Positions 47,187 to 57,400 of a stretch of DNA of 60,221 nucleotides are shown here, piece by piece (the stretch's first letter is position 1; every line of letters starts with the position of its first letter). The notes beneath the pieces were generated by a model. It was not told where the DNA came from. It searched no databases and saw only the letters and a program-made list of their open reading frames with translations. The stretch is from CAXTEJ01 sp964243295 (GTDB lineage Bacteria; Actinomycetota; Actinomycetes; Actinomycetales; Angustibacteraceae), in contig CAXTEJ010000018.1 in the NCBI GenBank assembly GCA_964243295.1, positions 1 to 60,221 of the forward strand. Reading direction: 5' to 3'. The position numbers and the translations under genes are program-made.

Positions 47187-47999
47187 ATGAGCCAGCTGGT
47201 CACCGGTGACGCGGTCGAGCTCGACCTGCGCCCGGCCGGCTTCGCCAGCCGCGCGGTGTCCGGGGCGATCGACATCGCCGTGCAGATCGCGGTGCTGCTC
47301 GGCTTGCTGTGGCTCCTCGACAGGATCGGGTCGTCGCTGGACGCCGCCGCCGCGGCCGCACTCAGCCTGGTCGTCACCGTCTTCGTCCTCGTGGGCGTGC
47401 CCATGATCACCGAGACGCTCACCCGCGGCCGCACGCTCGGCAAGCTGGTGATGGGGCTGCGCACCGTGCGCGACGACGGCGGCCCGATCCGGTTCCGGCA
47501 CGCGCTGGTGCGCGCCCTGCTCGAGATCGTCGACGTCGTGCCCTTCGGCGGCCCGGCCCTGATCAGCTCGCTCGCCTCGCCCCTGGGCAAGCGCCTCGGT
47601 GACGTGCTGGCCGGCACCTACGTCGTCCGCGAGCGCGGCACGCTCACCCGGGCGCCGATGGCGCAGCTGCCGCCGCAGCTGGGCGGCTGGGCTACCACCG
47701 CCGACATGGCGCGGCTGCCAGACGGCCTGGCGCTGTCGGTCCGCCAGTTCCTGGCCCGAGCGCCGAGCCTGCACCCGCAGGCCCGCGCCACGCTGGGGCT
47801 GCAGCTCGCCCAGGCGATGGCCCCGCACGTCGCGCCGCCACCACCGGCGGGCACCCACCCCGAGACCTTCCTGGCCGCCGTCCTCGCCGAGCGGCGCGAG
47901 CGCGACACCCGCCGCCTCGCGCGCGAGCTCGAGCAGCGCCGCCGGCTCGCGGGCGTCGACTCCCTCGATGCGGCCATGGACCGGGTGCGGACGCCCTGA
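47187..47999 (+). CDS. RDD-family membrane protein
   Basis: A 270-residue Rv3695-like protein. The RDD domain (FASRAVSGAIDIAVQIAVLL and TRGRTLGKLVMGLRTVRDDG) with its conserved Arg-Asp-Asp pattern covers residues 15-150 with three to four membrane segments. The C-terminal 110 residues are a cytoplasmic helical tail with LERR-type repeats. Function is unknown; members pair with SpoIIM-like genes. It is divergent from the SpoIIM-like gene and convergent to ahcY. Confidence 0.87.
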   Translation: MSQLVTGDAVELDLRPAGFASRAVSGAIDIAVQIAVLLGLLWLLDRIGSSLDAAAAAALSLVVTVFVLVGVPMITETLTRGRTLGKLVMGLRTVRDDGGPIRFRHALVRALLEIVDVVPFGGPALISSLASPLGKRLGDVLAGTYVVRERGTLTRAPMAQLPPQLGGWATTADMARLPDGLALSVRQFLARAPSLHPQARATLGLQLAQAMAPHVAPPPPAGTHPETFLAAVLAERRERDTRRLARELEQRRRLAGVDSLDAAMDRVRTP

Positions 48000-48010
48000 G
48001 CCGGACGACG

Positions 48011-48042
48011 CAGCGGCCCCCGCCGAAGGACGAGGGCCGCTG
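48011..48042. terminator. Bidirectional terminator between RDD gene and ahcY
   Basis: CAGCGGCCC (48011-48019) pairs perfectly with GGGCCGCTG (48034-48042) across a 14-nt loop in the 60-bp convergent gap. Confidence 0.75.
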
Positions 48043-48059
48043 TCGCGATCAGGTCGGAC

Positions 48060-49538
<1,479 letters not shown>

Positions 49539-49692
49539 GCGGGTTCCCTTCGAGGGCGGGTTCACGGGCGGTGGCGGGCGCGGCGCGGCAGGGCCCCGGA
49601 CGACGTCGCGGACGACGGTCGGCAGCCTGCAGACGTGCGCACCCCGGCGCGGCCCCTCTGGGCCGACGGCATCACCGACGCCGGAACGTGGC

Positions 49693-50655
49693 CTAGCCTA
49701 GCGCGCCGGGTCCGGCCGAGCTGCCGTGCGCACCGATCGGCTCGCCGACCCGGATGTCGGGCTCGAGGTAGATCGCGCGCGCGATGGGCACCGCCGCGCG
49801 CACCCGGACCTCGGCGGCGTCGATGGCCGCGGCGACCTCGGCGGCCGACGTCGTCGGGCTGACGGCGATCTTGGCGGCCACGAGCAGCTCGTCCGGCCCG
49901 AGGTGCAGCGTCTTGAGGTGGATGACCGAGTCGACGCCCTCCCCCACCAGCGCGGCCTCGATGGCCTTGCGGTTCTGGGGCGAGGCGCTCTCGCCGATCA
50001 GCAGCGACTTCATCTCGATCGCCAGCACGAACGCGACAGCCACCAGCAGCAGGCCGATCAGCGCCGTGCCGACAGCGTCGAAGCGACCGTCGTCGGTGAG
50101 CAGGGTCAGGCCCACGCCCAGCAGCGCGAAGACCAGGCCGAGCAGCGCTGCGGCGTCCTCGAGCAGGACGACGGGCAGCTCGGGCGACTTGGCCGTGCGC
50201 ACGAAGCTCACCCAGGGCTGGTCGCCGCGCACGTGGTTGGACTCGTTGATGGCCGTGCGGAAGGAGTACGACTCCATCGCGATGGCCGCGACGAGCACCG
50301 CGAGCGGCACCCACCACCAGCGCCCCTCGATCGGCTCGGGCTCCTGGTACTTGTGGTAGGCCTCGTAGAGCGCGAACAGCCCGCCCACGCTGAACAGCAC
50401 GATGGCGACGATGAACGCGTAGACGTAGCGCTCGCGGCCGTAGCCGAAGGGGTGCTCAGGCGTCGCCGCACGCCGTGAGCGCTTGCCGCCGACGAGCAGC
50501 AGCAGCTGGTTGCCCGAGTCGGCGAGCGAGTGGATCGACTCGGCCAGCATCGAGCTGGACTGCGTGAGCAGGAACGCGACGAACTTGGTCGCGGCGATGC
50601 CGAGGTTGGCGCTCAGCGCCGCAATGATCGCTTTGCTTCCACCAGAGGTCGACAT
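49693..50655 (-). CDS. Cation diffusion facilitator transporter
   Basis: A 320-residue CDF protein exporting Zn2+ or a similar metal. His42 and Asp46 in AESIHSLADSGNQ form the TM2 metal site; TM segments lie near 9-30, 77-98 and later. The long loop ESYSFRTAINESNHVRGDQP and MKSLLIGESASP are typical of the SLC30A9/YdfM-like subgroup. The ATG follows a TAGGCT box by 7 nt, so the mRNA is probably leaderless. It lies upstream of ahcY, but 154 bp away, likely a separate transcript. Confidence 0.88.
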   Translation of the reverse strand: MSTSGGSKAIIAALSANLGIAATKFVAFLLTQSSSMLAESIHSLADSGNQLLLLVGGKRSRRAATPEHPFGYGRERYVYAFIVAIVLFSVGGLFALYEAYHKYQEPEPIEGRWWWVPLAVLVAAIAMESYSFRTAINESNHVRGDQPWVSFVRTAKSPELPVVLLEDAAALLGLVFALLGVGLTLLTDDGRFDAVGTALIGLLLVAVAFVLAIEMKSLLIGESASPQNRKAIEAALVGEGVDSVIHLKTLHLGPDELLVAAKIAVSPTTSAAEVAAAIDAAEVRVRAAVPIARAIYLEPDIRVGEPIGAHGSSAGPGALG

Positions 50656-50662
50656 GACCTGC

Positions 50663-50668
50663 AGCCTA
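50663..50668 (-). promoter_or_regulatory. -10 box for leaderless CDF mRNA
   Basis: TAGGCT on the minus strand ends 7 nt before the CDF ATG. No ribosome site is evident. Confidence 0.6.
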
Positions 50669-50721
50669 GGTGCGGCAGGGCGCGGCGCCAGCCCATCTGG
50701 GCCGCGCCGCGCCCCGGCCGC

Positions 50722-51861
50722 TCAGCCGTGAGGCTTGAGCAGCACCTTGGTGTAGCCGTCGACGCGACGGTCGAACTGCTCGTAGGCGTCCGGCGCGTCG
50801 TCCAGGGCGATCTCGTGGGAGACGATCCACGAGGGCGTCGCCCGGCCGGTGATGATCAGGTCGCGCAGCTGGCGGTTGTACCGCTTGACCGGCGCCTGGC
50901 CCGTGCCCATCGACTGGCCCTTGGTGAAGAAGGTGCCGTACTGCCACCCGACCCGGTCAGCCGAGGTGGGGTCGGAAAGGCCCGGGTCCTGCGGCACGTA
51001 GACGCCGACGACGCCGATCCCGCCGGTGCTGCGGACGACGTTGACGAGGTTGTCGAGCGTCAGCTCGGGGTGCTCCTCGCCTTGGCTGTCGTGGGCCTGG
51101 AAGCCGACGGCCTCGACACCGCGGTCGACACCGTGGCCGCCGGTGTGCTCGAGTATCTGCTCGACGGGGTCGCCGGCGCTGAAGTCGATGGCGACGGCGC
51201 CGACCTGCTCGGCGAGGCGCAGCCGGTCGGCCTGCTTGTCGACGACGAAGACCTCGCTGGCGCCGCACAGCATCGCGCTGTAGGCCGCCATCAGGCCGAC
51301 GGGGCCGCCGCCGAAGACCGCCACGCGCTCGCCGGGCTGCATGCCCGACAGCTGCACGCCGTGCCAGCCGGTCGGGAAGATGTCGGACAGCATGGTGAAG
51401 TCGTTCTCGAAGTCGGTGCCCTGTGGCAGCTGCAGCAGGTTGACGTCGGCGAACGGCACCCGCAGGTACTCCGCCTGCCCGCCGGCGTACGGGCCCATGT
51501 TGGCGTAGCCGTAGGCGGCGCCGTCCATGCCCTCGGTGGGGTTCATGCGCGTGCAGAACGACGTCCAGCCGGTGCTGCAGTTGCGGCAGCTGCCGCAGGC
51601 GATGTTGAAGGGCACCGAGACCCGGTCGCCGACCTTGACGAAGCTGACGCCGGGCCCGACCTCCTCGACGACGCCCATGTTTTCGTGGCCGAGGACCTTG
51701 CCCTCCTCGACCCCCGTGCGGCCCTCGTACATGTGCAGGTCGGAGCCGCAGATGTTGCTGGTGGTGAGCCGGATGACCGCGTCCGTGGGCTGCTCGACGC
51801 GCGCGTCCGGGACCTCCTCGACCGCGACCTGCTTCGCACCCTTGTAGACCAAGCCCTTCAT
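50722..51861 (-). CDS. Zn-dependent alcohol dehydrogenase, glutathione-independent formaldehyde dehydrogenase-like
   Basis: A 379-residue medium-chain dehydrogenase. Catalytic zinc ligands Cys38, His59 and Glu60 (SNICGSDLHM; LGHENMG) and the structural zinc Cys89, Cys92, Cys95 and Cys103 are present. The NAD site is VAVFGGGPVGLMAA. The sequence (MKGLVYKGAKQVAVEEVPDA) is of the FdhA/glutathione-independent formaldehyde dehydrogenase type. GAGGAGAGAC precedes the ATG. It is divergent from the cysteine dioxygenase operon across 320 bp. Confidence 0.9.
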   Translation of the reverse strand: MKGLVYKGAKQVAVEEVPDARVEQPTDAVIRLTTSNICGSDLHMYEGRTGVEEGKVLGHENMGVVEEVGPGVSFVKVGDRVSVPFNIACGSCRNCSTGWTSFCTRMNPTEGMDGAAYGYANMGPYAGGQAEYLRVPFADVNLLQLPQGTDFENDFTMLSDIFPTGWHGVQLSGMQPGERVAVFGGGPVGLMAAYSAMLCGASEVFVVDKQADRLRLAEQVGAVAIDFSAGDPVEQILEHTGGHGVDRGVEAVGFQAHDSQGEEHPELTLDNLVNVVRSTGGIGVVGVYVPQDPGLSDPTSADRVGWQYGTFFTKGQSMGTGQAPVKRYNRQLRDLIITGRATPSWIVSHEIALDDAPDAYEQFDRRVDGYTKVLLKPHG

Positions 51862-52181
51862 GTCTCTCCTCGCGTCGGTGATGCCAGCGGCAGTGGTTGC
51901 CGGTGCGCAAGTACCCGGCCCGCGCGGTGCCACTCGGGTCCTCGCCGCCCGCTGCCGACCGTCGTCCGGCATGTGGGACGACACGACCACGTCCTGGTAC
52001 GACGTGCCGGTGGCTCCAACAGTGATGGACATGGACTCCCGACGGGTCAGCCCGCTCCGCGTGCGCCGGCACGTGGACCTGATGCGCACGTGCAGCGCGA
52101 CGTGTCGTCGCCCGCTGCCGCCTCACCAGCCGCGCTGACGTGCCCCCGCGGGCACCGGCGCACCCTGCCCCGGAGCCCCTC
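51862..52181. other. Intergenic region between adh and the sulfur operon
   Basis: These 320 bp hold the adh ribosome site at the left end, a 35-codon leader ORF at 52031-52138, and a hairpin (GTGCCC at 52140-52145 with GGGCAC at 52150-52155) directly after it. GGAG at 52172-52175 serves the cysteine dioxygenase start. I see nothing clear in 51880-52020. Confidence 0.5.
52031..52138 (+). CDS. Candidate cysteine-responsive leader peptide
   Basis: A 35-codon frame upstream of cysteine dioxygenase. It carries a basic RVRRHVDLMRT core followed by Cys21 and Cys25 (CSATC). From memory, short leader peptides with an RRHVDL-like core and nearby Cys or hydrophobic residues precede sulfur genes in Actinobacteria, and mycobacterial uORFs with Cys codons respond to cysteine. 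The true start could also be GTG 52061 or GTG 52022; no strong ribosome site is seen. A 6-bp hairpin lies immediately after the stop, 26 nt before cysteine dioxygenase. Confidence 0.6.
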   Translation: MDSRRVSPLRVRRHVDLMRTCSATCRRPLPPHQPR

Positions 52182-52682
52182 ATGACCAGCACCAGCACCC
52201 TGACCCCACCCCGCCACGACACCACAGCTCTCGCCGCCCTCGTCCGCGAGGTCGCCGCCCAGCCAGACCTGTGGCGCCCGCACGTCCGCTTCGGCACCGC
52301 CGGGCGCTACTGGACCCGCCTCGAAAGCCCCGACGGCGTCGACGTCTGGCTGCTGACCTGGCTGCCGTCGCAGGGCACCGACCTGCACGACCACGGTGAC
52401 TCCTCGGCCGCCTTCGCCGTGGTGCGGGGCGCGCTCACCGAGGTGCGCACGGACGAGCGGGGCGGGGCTGCGGCCCTGCGCTCAGCGGTCGTCCGCGCGC
52501 CGGCGGTGCGGGTCGTGGAGCCGGGGGTGGTGCACGACGTCCGCAACGACCTGGTCGAGCCGGCCGTCAGCATCCACGCCTACTCCCCGAGGCTCACCCG
52601 CATGACCTTCTACGACCTGGACGCCGGCGCGCTGGCCGCGCGCGCCGAGGTGCTCGGCGACGAGCCGGAGGTGGCGTCGTGA
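52182..52682 (+). CDS. Cysteine dioxygenase-family protein
   Basis: A 166-residue cupin of the cysteine dioxygenase family, oxidising cysteine or a similar thiol with O2. The 3-His iron triad is His69, His71 (TDLHDHGDSS) and His118 (PGVVHDV). The start is an ATG with GGAG six bases upstream. The stop overlaps the rhodanese GTG by 4 nt. With a rhodanese and carbonic anhydrase following, it forms a small sulfur operon behind a Cys-codon leader ORF. Confidence 0.87.
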   Translation: MTSTSTLTPPRHDTTALAALVREVAAQPDLWRPHVRFGTAGRYWTRLESPDGVDVWLLTWLPSQGTDLHDHGDSSAAFAVVRGALTEVRTDERGGAAALRSAVVRAPAVRVVEPGVVHDVRNDLVEPAVSIHAYSPRLTRMTFYDLDAGALAARAEVLGDEPEVAS

Positions 52683-53086
52683 GCACGCCGACCACCGTCC
52701 GCCCTGCCGGTACGCGGCGGACCATCGACGACGTGCTCGCGGACGCCCGCGCTCGGCTGGTGCGGCTCACGCCCGCACAGGCGCACGCCGAGCACACGTC
52801 TGGCGCGCTGCTCGTCGACATCCGGCCGGTGGCCCAGCGCACGATCGAGGGCGAGGTGCCGGGGGCCGTGGCCATCGAGCGCAACGTGCTGGAGTGGCGG
52901 CTCGACCCGGCCAGCGACGCGCGGCTGGCGTGCGCGTCGTACGACCTGCGCGTGCTGGTGCTGTGCTCGGAGGGCTACACCTCGAGCCTGGCGGCGGCTG
53001 GCCTGCACGAGCTGGGCGTGCTCGGTGCGACCGATGTGGTCGGCGGTTTCGTCGCCTGGCGCGCGGCGGGGCTGCGGACCACCTGA
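52679..53086 (+). CDS. Rhodanese-like sulfurtransferase
   Basis: A 135-residue single rhodanese domain with catalytic Cys96 in LVLCSEGYTSSLAAA and the conserved VDIRPVAQRTIEGEVPGAV loop. It would carry persulfide or transfer sulfane sulfur. The GTG overlaps the cysteine dioxygenase stop, so the two are translated together. Confidence 0.87.
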   Translation: MSTPTTVRPAGTRRTIDDVLADARARLVRLTPAQAHAEHTSGALLVDIRPVAQRTIEGEVPGAVAIERNVLEWRLDPASDARLACASYDLRVLVLCSEGYTSSLAAAGLHELGVLGATDVVGGFVAWRAAGLRTT

Positions 53087-53132
53087 CCGGCCGACGACCC
53101 CGGCGCCCGCCGGTCCACCCGAGAGGATCCGC

Positions 53133-53627
53133 ATGTCAGCGACCGACGAGTACCTCGCCAACAACGAGCGCTACGCCGAGCAGTTCGAGGGGCCGCTACC
53201 CCTGCCGCCGTCCAGGCACGTCGCCGTCGTGGCCTGCATGGACGCGCGGCTCGACGTCTTCAGCGCGCTCGGGATCGCCGAGGGCGAGGCCCACGTGATC
53301 CGCAACGCCGGCGGGGTCGTGACCGACGACGAGATCCGCTCGCTCGCGATCAGCCAGCGGCTGCTCGGCACCACCGAGATCATCCTGGTGCACCACACCG
53401 ACTGCGGGATGCTCACGTTCTCGGACGCCGAATTCCGCGACGCCGTGGGGCACGACACCGGCACCCGGCCGCCGTGGCCCAGCGAGGCCTTCGCCGACCT
53501 CGACGAGGACGTGCGCGAGCAGGTGCGGCGCATCACCTCGAGCCCGTTCGTCCCGCACACCGACTCGGTGCGCGGCTTCGTCTTCGACGTCGCCACCGGG
53601 CGGCTGCGTGAGGTCCTGAGCACCTGA
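53133..53627 (+). CDS. Beta-class carbonic anhydrase
   Basis: A 164-residue beta-carbonic anhydrase. The zinc site is Cys35, His88 and Cys91 with the Asp37-Arg39 pair (ACMDARLD; VHHTDCGM). The enzyme hydrates CO2. GAGAGGATCC precedes the ATG, 46 nt after the rhodanese stop. It probably ends the sulfur operon; the biochemical link is not obvious. Confidence 0.9.
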   Translation: MSATDEYLANNERYAEQFEGPLPLPPSRHVAVVACMDARLDVFSALGIAEGEAHVIRNAGGVVTDDEIRSLAISQRLLGTTEIILVHHTDCGMLTFSDAEFRDAVGHDTGTRPPWPSEAFADLDEDVREQVRRITSSPFVPHTDSVRGFVFDVATGRLREVLST

Positions 53628-53640
53628 GCCGGCTCGTTCG

Positions 53641-53662
53641 CAGCGCCGGGGCGACGGCGCTG
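53641..53662. terminator. Hairpin after carbonic anhydrase gene
   Basis: CAGCGCC (53641-53647) pairs with GGCGCTG (53656-53662), an 8-nt loop, in the convergent gap before the S51-like gene. No T-run follows. Confidence 0.55.
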
Positions 53663-53676
53663 GTCGAGCCCTGGCG

Positions 53677-54399
53677 TCAGCCGACCGGCAGCGTGAGCAC
53701 CGAGCCCGCGGGGTGCTCGTGGCGGCCGTCGCCGTCGAGCACCCACGCGCTCGCCCGGCCGACCACCTGCCAGGACTGCGGTCCGCCCACGATGGCCGTG
53801 CTCTCGTCGATGCCGACGCGCACGACGTCGTCGGGCTGCTGGTGGCCGGCGAGCGAGCCGAGCAGCCGCGACCCGAACCGGTCGAAGTGCGGGATGACCG
53901 ACAGCCGCGGCAGCACGCCGAGCCCGTCGACCGGGCCCGACATCGGGTGGCGGACGTCGGGCACGCCCCCGCCCAGGGCCATCGCGCCCGCGCTGCACCC
54001 GGCGAGGGCCGCGCCCGCGCGCCACTCGCGCTCGATGGCGCGCCAGACCGCGGTGCCGCGCAGCGTGTCGGCGAGGAACCGGGGGTTGCCGCCGGACAGG
54101 TAGACCAGCCCGGCGCCCTCGACCAGCGAGGCCAGGCCCTCGTCGTCTGCCGAGATGCGGTCGACCACGGGCACCACGACCTGCTCGACGCCGATCCGCA
54201 TCGCGGCCCGCCGGCCCAGATCGTGCCAGCGCGCCAGCGACGCCTGGCCCTCCGGCGCCGCGGCGGTCGCCAGCTGCACGTAGCGGGGGGCGCGCCCGGC
54301 GAGCAGCGAGGCCTCGACGTCCTGCAGCACCGGCAGGTACTCGCCCGACCCGACGAGCGCGACCGGCCCCGGCTGGCCCGCGTCACCCCAGCCGCTCAC
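53677..54399 (-). CDS. Peptidase S51-like (cyanophycinase/dipeptidase E group)
   Basis: A 240-residue protein of the class I amidotransferase-like fold. LAGCSAGAMALGGG carries nucleophile Ser136 in the G-x-S-A-G setting of dipeptidase E and cyanophycinase, and VIPHFDRFG supplies the usual histidine. The start is a GTG at 54399. The substrate is unknown; no cyanophycin synthetase is nearby. It follows the phosphomannomutase cluster on the same strand after 56 nt. Confidence 0.8.
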   Translation of the reverse strand: MSGWGDAGQPGPVALVGSGEYLPVLQDVEASLLAGRAPRYVQLATAAAPEGQASLARWHDLGRRAAMRIGVEQVVVPVVDRISADDEGLASLVEGAGLVYLSGGNPRFLADTLRGTAVWRAIEREWRAGAALAGCSAGAMALGGGVPDVRHPMSGPVDGLGVLPRLSVIPHFDRFGSRLLGSLAGHQQPDDVVRVGIDESTAIVGGPQSWQVVGRASAWVLDGDGRHEHPAGSVLTLPVG

Positions 54400-54455
54400 T
54401 CGCCCGTCACCGCGCTGGTCAGCGCGCAGGTCATCCCGCTCGTCACCCGCGCCCG

Positions 54456-55619
54456 TCACCGGGCGTCGCGCAGATCGGCGACGTGCGGGGACGTCGCCGG
54501 GTCGAAGCCCATGCCGAGCGCGAGGTACGTGGCGGCGAAGTCGAGCCGGGCGACCAGGCCGGCGAGCCGCTCGAGGTCGTGCCCGGGCTCGGCGGCGAGC
54601 TCGGTGACCTTGACCCCGACGTCCTCGGCCATCTCGCGCACCCGGTCGGCGAGCGCGGCGCGGTCGAGAGCCGCCTCGGGAGCGGTCCCCGGCTCGGGCG
54701 CCGGCTCGCGCAGCAGCAGCAGCCGCAGCGCGGTCGCGGACTCGCCGTCCAGGAACGGGTCGTCGAACAGGGCGTCCTTGCCCGTGCTGAACGGCCCGTC
54801 GAAGGTCGCGACGACCTCGCTGGCGTCGTCCGGCAGCGAGCCGTGCACAGCGGGTGTGCGTGCCGTCCGGGCGAGCATCGCGGCGGCCCGGCGTGCGGCG
54901 ACGCCGGTGACCGGGCCGTCGCCGAGCACGACCGGCACCGTGCCGGCGAGCTGCACCGCGAGCGACTTGGCCGGGTTGACGAAGGTCTCGGACGTCGGCC
55001 GGCAGCCGTCGGCCTCCGCGTCGAGCCGGTCGGCGGTGGCGGCGAGCGCCGCGTCGGGGACGTCGACCGCGCCCAGGGCGTGCATCGCCCGCAGCACCGG
55101 CACCAGCAGGGCCCACAGCCCGGTGCGGGACGACGCCGGGCCGCCGGCGCGCGAGCCGACCGGCACGTGCACCCCCCGCGCCTGCGCGCAGACGTCGGCG
55201 AGGGGCGACCCCTCGGCGCCGACCGTGAGCAGCCCGGCGCCCCGGCGTCCGGCCTCGGCGGCCAGAGCGAGCGGGCCGTGGGCGCGACCGGACAGCGACA
55301 CCGCGACGACCAGGTCGAGCGGGCCGACCCAGCCGGGCAGCGGGGGGCTGCGGCGCACGCTCAGCGGCAGCGGCGAGCCGGCCCCGGCCAGCAGCGCCAG
55401 CACGTCGGCGACGAGCGCGGAGCCGCCGAGCGAGGCGACGAGCACCGAGCGGGGCCGATCGCCGTCGGCGACCGAGCGCACGCCCGCCTCCTCGCTGCGC
55501 ACGACCGACTCGCGCACCTGCGCGCCGGCGCCCGCGAGGGCGAGCAGCACCTGCGAGCGGTCGGCCCGCACCAGGGCCTCGGCGTCGTCGAGCAGCTGCT
55601 CGTCGACCGGGCGGGGCAC
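54456..55619 (-). CDS. SIS-domain, phosphosugar isomerase-like protein
   Basis: A 387-residue protein with a SIS domain N-terminus (VLVASLGGSALVADVLALLAG; VAVSLSGRAHGPLALAAEAG) and a bacterial PGI-type C-terminus (ETFVNPAKSLAVQLAGTVPVVLG). This places it with the bifunctional phosphoglucose/phosphomannose isomerase group. In M. tuberculosis the equivalent lies beside manB. The GTG start is 1 nt after the Trm112-like stop, so translation is coupled. Confidence 0.85.
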   Translation of the reverse strand: MPRPVDEQLLDDAEALVRADRSQVLLALAGAGAQVRESVVRSEEAGVRSVADGDRPRSVLVASLGGSALVADVLALLAGAGSPLPLSVRRSPPLPGWVGPLDLVVAVSLSGRAHGPLALAAEAGRRGAGLLTVGAEGSPLADVCAQARGVHVPVGSRAGGPASSRTGLWALLVPVLRAMHALGAVDVPDAALAATADRLDAEADGCRPTSETFVNPAKSLAVQLAGTVPVVLGDGPVTGVAARRAAAMLARTARTPAVHGSLPDDASEVVATFDGPFSTGKDALFDDPFLDGESATALRLLLLREPAPEPGTAPEAALDRAALADRVREMAEDVGVKVTELAAEPGHDLERLAGLVARLDFAATYLALGMGFDPATSPHVADLRDAR

Positions 55620-55620
55620 C

Positions 55621-55839
55621 TCAGGCCTGCGGGTCGGTCGCGGCGGACGGGCCGTGCGGCCTGCGGGCCTCGTCGACCAGCAGCACCGGGATGCCGTCGT
55701 CGATCCGGTAGGCCAGGCCGCAGGCCGCGGCGGTGCACACCAGCTCGGGGCCGCCGTCCGGGCCGGTGTCGTCGCGCAGCTCGGCGTGGCACCGGGGGCA
55801 GCGCAGGATCTCGCGCAGCCACGGCTCGATGGTCGTCAT
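55621..55839 (-). CDS. Trm112-family zinc-binding protein
   Basis: A 72-residue protein with four cysteines at residues 14, 17, 35 and 40 (LRCPRCHAEL; LVCTAAACGLAYRIDDGIPVLL), the Trm112/YcaR fold. In eukaryotes Trm112 activates methyltransferases; the bacterial role is unclear. It lies between the phosphomannomutase and SIS genes. Confidence 0.9.
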   Translation of the reverse strand: MTTIEPWLREILRCPRCHAELRDDTGPDGGPELVCTAAACGLAYRIDDGIPVLLVDEARRPHGPSAATDPQA

Positions 55840-55867
55840 GGTGGTCCTCCGGTGGTTCGGCTGGTGC

Positions 55868-57331
55868 TCAGGCGCGGATGAGGGCGAGCGCCTGGTCGCG
55901 CACCCGCACCATGGTGGCCTCGTCGGCGGCCTCGACGTTGAGCCGCAGCAGCGGCTCGGTGTTGCTGGCGCGCAGGTTGAGCCACCACACCGGCCGGCCG
56001 TCAGGGCCGTCGAGGGTCAGCGTGGTGCCGTCGAGCTCGTCGACCACGACCCCGTCGGCCGCGAGCTCGCCGCGGACGACGGCGGTGCGCGCGGCGGCGT
56101 CGTCGACCGTGGAGTTGATCTCGCCCGACGCGACGTAGCGCTCGTAGGACGACGCGAGCTGCGACAGCGGGGCGTCCTGCTCGCCGAGCGCCGCGAGCAC
56201 GTGCATCGCGGCGAGCATGCCGGTGTCGGCGAACCAGAAGTCGCGGAAGTAGTAGTGGGCGCTGTGCTCGCCGCCGAAGACCGCCTGCTCCTGCGCCATC
56301 TGGGCCTTGATGAACGAGTGACCGACGCGCGTGCGCACCGGGGTGCCGCCGGACTCGACGATGACCTCGGGGACGGCGCGCGAGCTGATGAGGTTGTGGA
56401 TGACCGTCGCCTCGCGGCCGGCGGCCTTCTCCTTGGCGATCTCACGGGCCGCGACCAGCCCGGTGACCGCGCTCGGCGTGACGGCCTCGCCGCGCTCGTC
56501 GATGACGAAGCAGCGGTCCGCGTCGCCGTCGAAGGCGAGCCCGAGGTCGGCCCCGTGCTCGATCACGGCGGCCTGCAGGTCGACGAGGTTGGCGGGGTCG
56601 AGGGGGTTGGCCTCGTGGTTGGGGAAGGTGCCGTCGAGCTCGAAGTAGAGCGGGACGACGTCGAGCGGCAGCTCGGGCAGGCCGGCCTCGGTGCCGAGCA
56701 CGGCCGGCACGGTGTAGCCGCCCATGCCGTTGCCGGCGTCGACGACGACCTTGAGCGGGCGGCCGCCTGACAGGTCGACCAGCCCGCGCAGGTAGGACGC
56801 GTAGCCCTCGAGCAGCGGCTGCTCGGTGATGGGGCCGGCGATCGCGTCGGAAGCCGGCAGACCGTCGTCCAGGAAGCCCTCGGCGAGCTCGCGCACGCGG
56901 GAGAGCCCGGTGTCCTGCCCGACCGGTCGCGCGCCCGAGCGGCACAGCTTGATCCCGTTGTACTGCGCCGGGTTGTGGCTGGCAGTGAACATCGCGCCGG
57001 GTGCCTCGAGGGCGCCCGAGGCGTAGTAGAGCCCGTCGGTGGAGCACAGCCCGATGAGCACCACGGCGACGCCCTGGGCGGCGACGCCCTCGGCGAAGGC
57101 ACGTGAGAGCGACGGTGAGGACGGGCGCATGTCGTGCCCGATGACGACGCGCGTCACGACCTCGGCGTCGGACGGCGAGGCGGCGGGGTCGACCGCCGCG
57201 TCCTGCGGGTCGGCTCCGGTCACGACGAGCGCGAACGCGGCACCGAGGGCCCGGGCCACCGCCTCGTCGAGCTGGTCGGGCACGACGCCACGGACGTCGT
57301 AGGCCTTGACCAGCGAGGTGAGACTCGGCAC
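55868..57331 (-). CDS. manB: Phosphomannomutase/phosphoglucomutase
   Basis: A 487-residue alpha-D-phosphohexomutase, interconverting mannose-6- and mannose-1-phosphate for GDP-mannose. The phospho-serine is Ser118 in TASHNPAQYNG, the Mg site is DGDADRC, and the sugar-binding loop is GEHSAHYYF. The length fits the PMM/PGM family. The start is a GTG; TAGGCT at 57383-57388 is a candidate -10 box with a roughly 45-nt leader. Trm112-like and SIS genes follow. Confidence 0.93.
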   Translation of the reverse strand: MPSLTSLVKAYDVRGVVPDQLDEAVARALGAAFALVVTGADPQDAAVDPAASPSDAEVVTRVVIGHDMRPSSPSLSRAFAEGVAAQGVAVVLIGLCSTDGLYYASGALEAPGAMFTASHNPAQYNGIKLCRSGARPVGQDTGLSRVRELAEGFLDDGLPASDAIAGPITEQPLLEGYASYLRGLVDLSGGRPLKVVVDAGNGMGGYTVPAVLGTEAGLPELPLDVVPLYFELDGTFPNHEANPLDPANLVDLQAAVIEHGADLGLAFDGDADRCFVIDERGEAVTPSAVTGLVAAREIAKEKAAGREATVIHNLISSRAVPEVIVESGGTPVRTRVGHSFIKAQMAQEQAVFGGEHSAHYYFRDFWFADTGMLAAMHVLAALGEQDAPLSQLASSYERYVASGEINSTVDDAAARTAVVRGELAADGVVVDELDGTTLTLDGPDGRPVWWLNLRASNTEPLLRLNVEAADEATMVRVRDQALALIRA

Positions 57332-57400
57332 GAGGGCGGCTCCAGGTCGAACGGGCGCGGCGCGGCGCGCGGGTCGGCTGCAGCCTAGCGGGGCCCGGTG

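Noticed and set aside
49539..49692. SAH riboswitch upstream of ahcY
   Set aside because: The leader lacks the conserved SAH riboswitch core; only a TAGGCTAGGCC stretch and GC-rich sequence are present.
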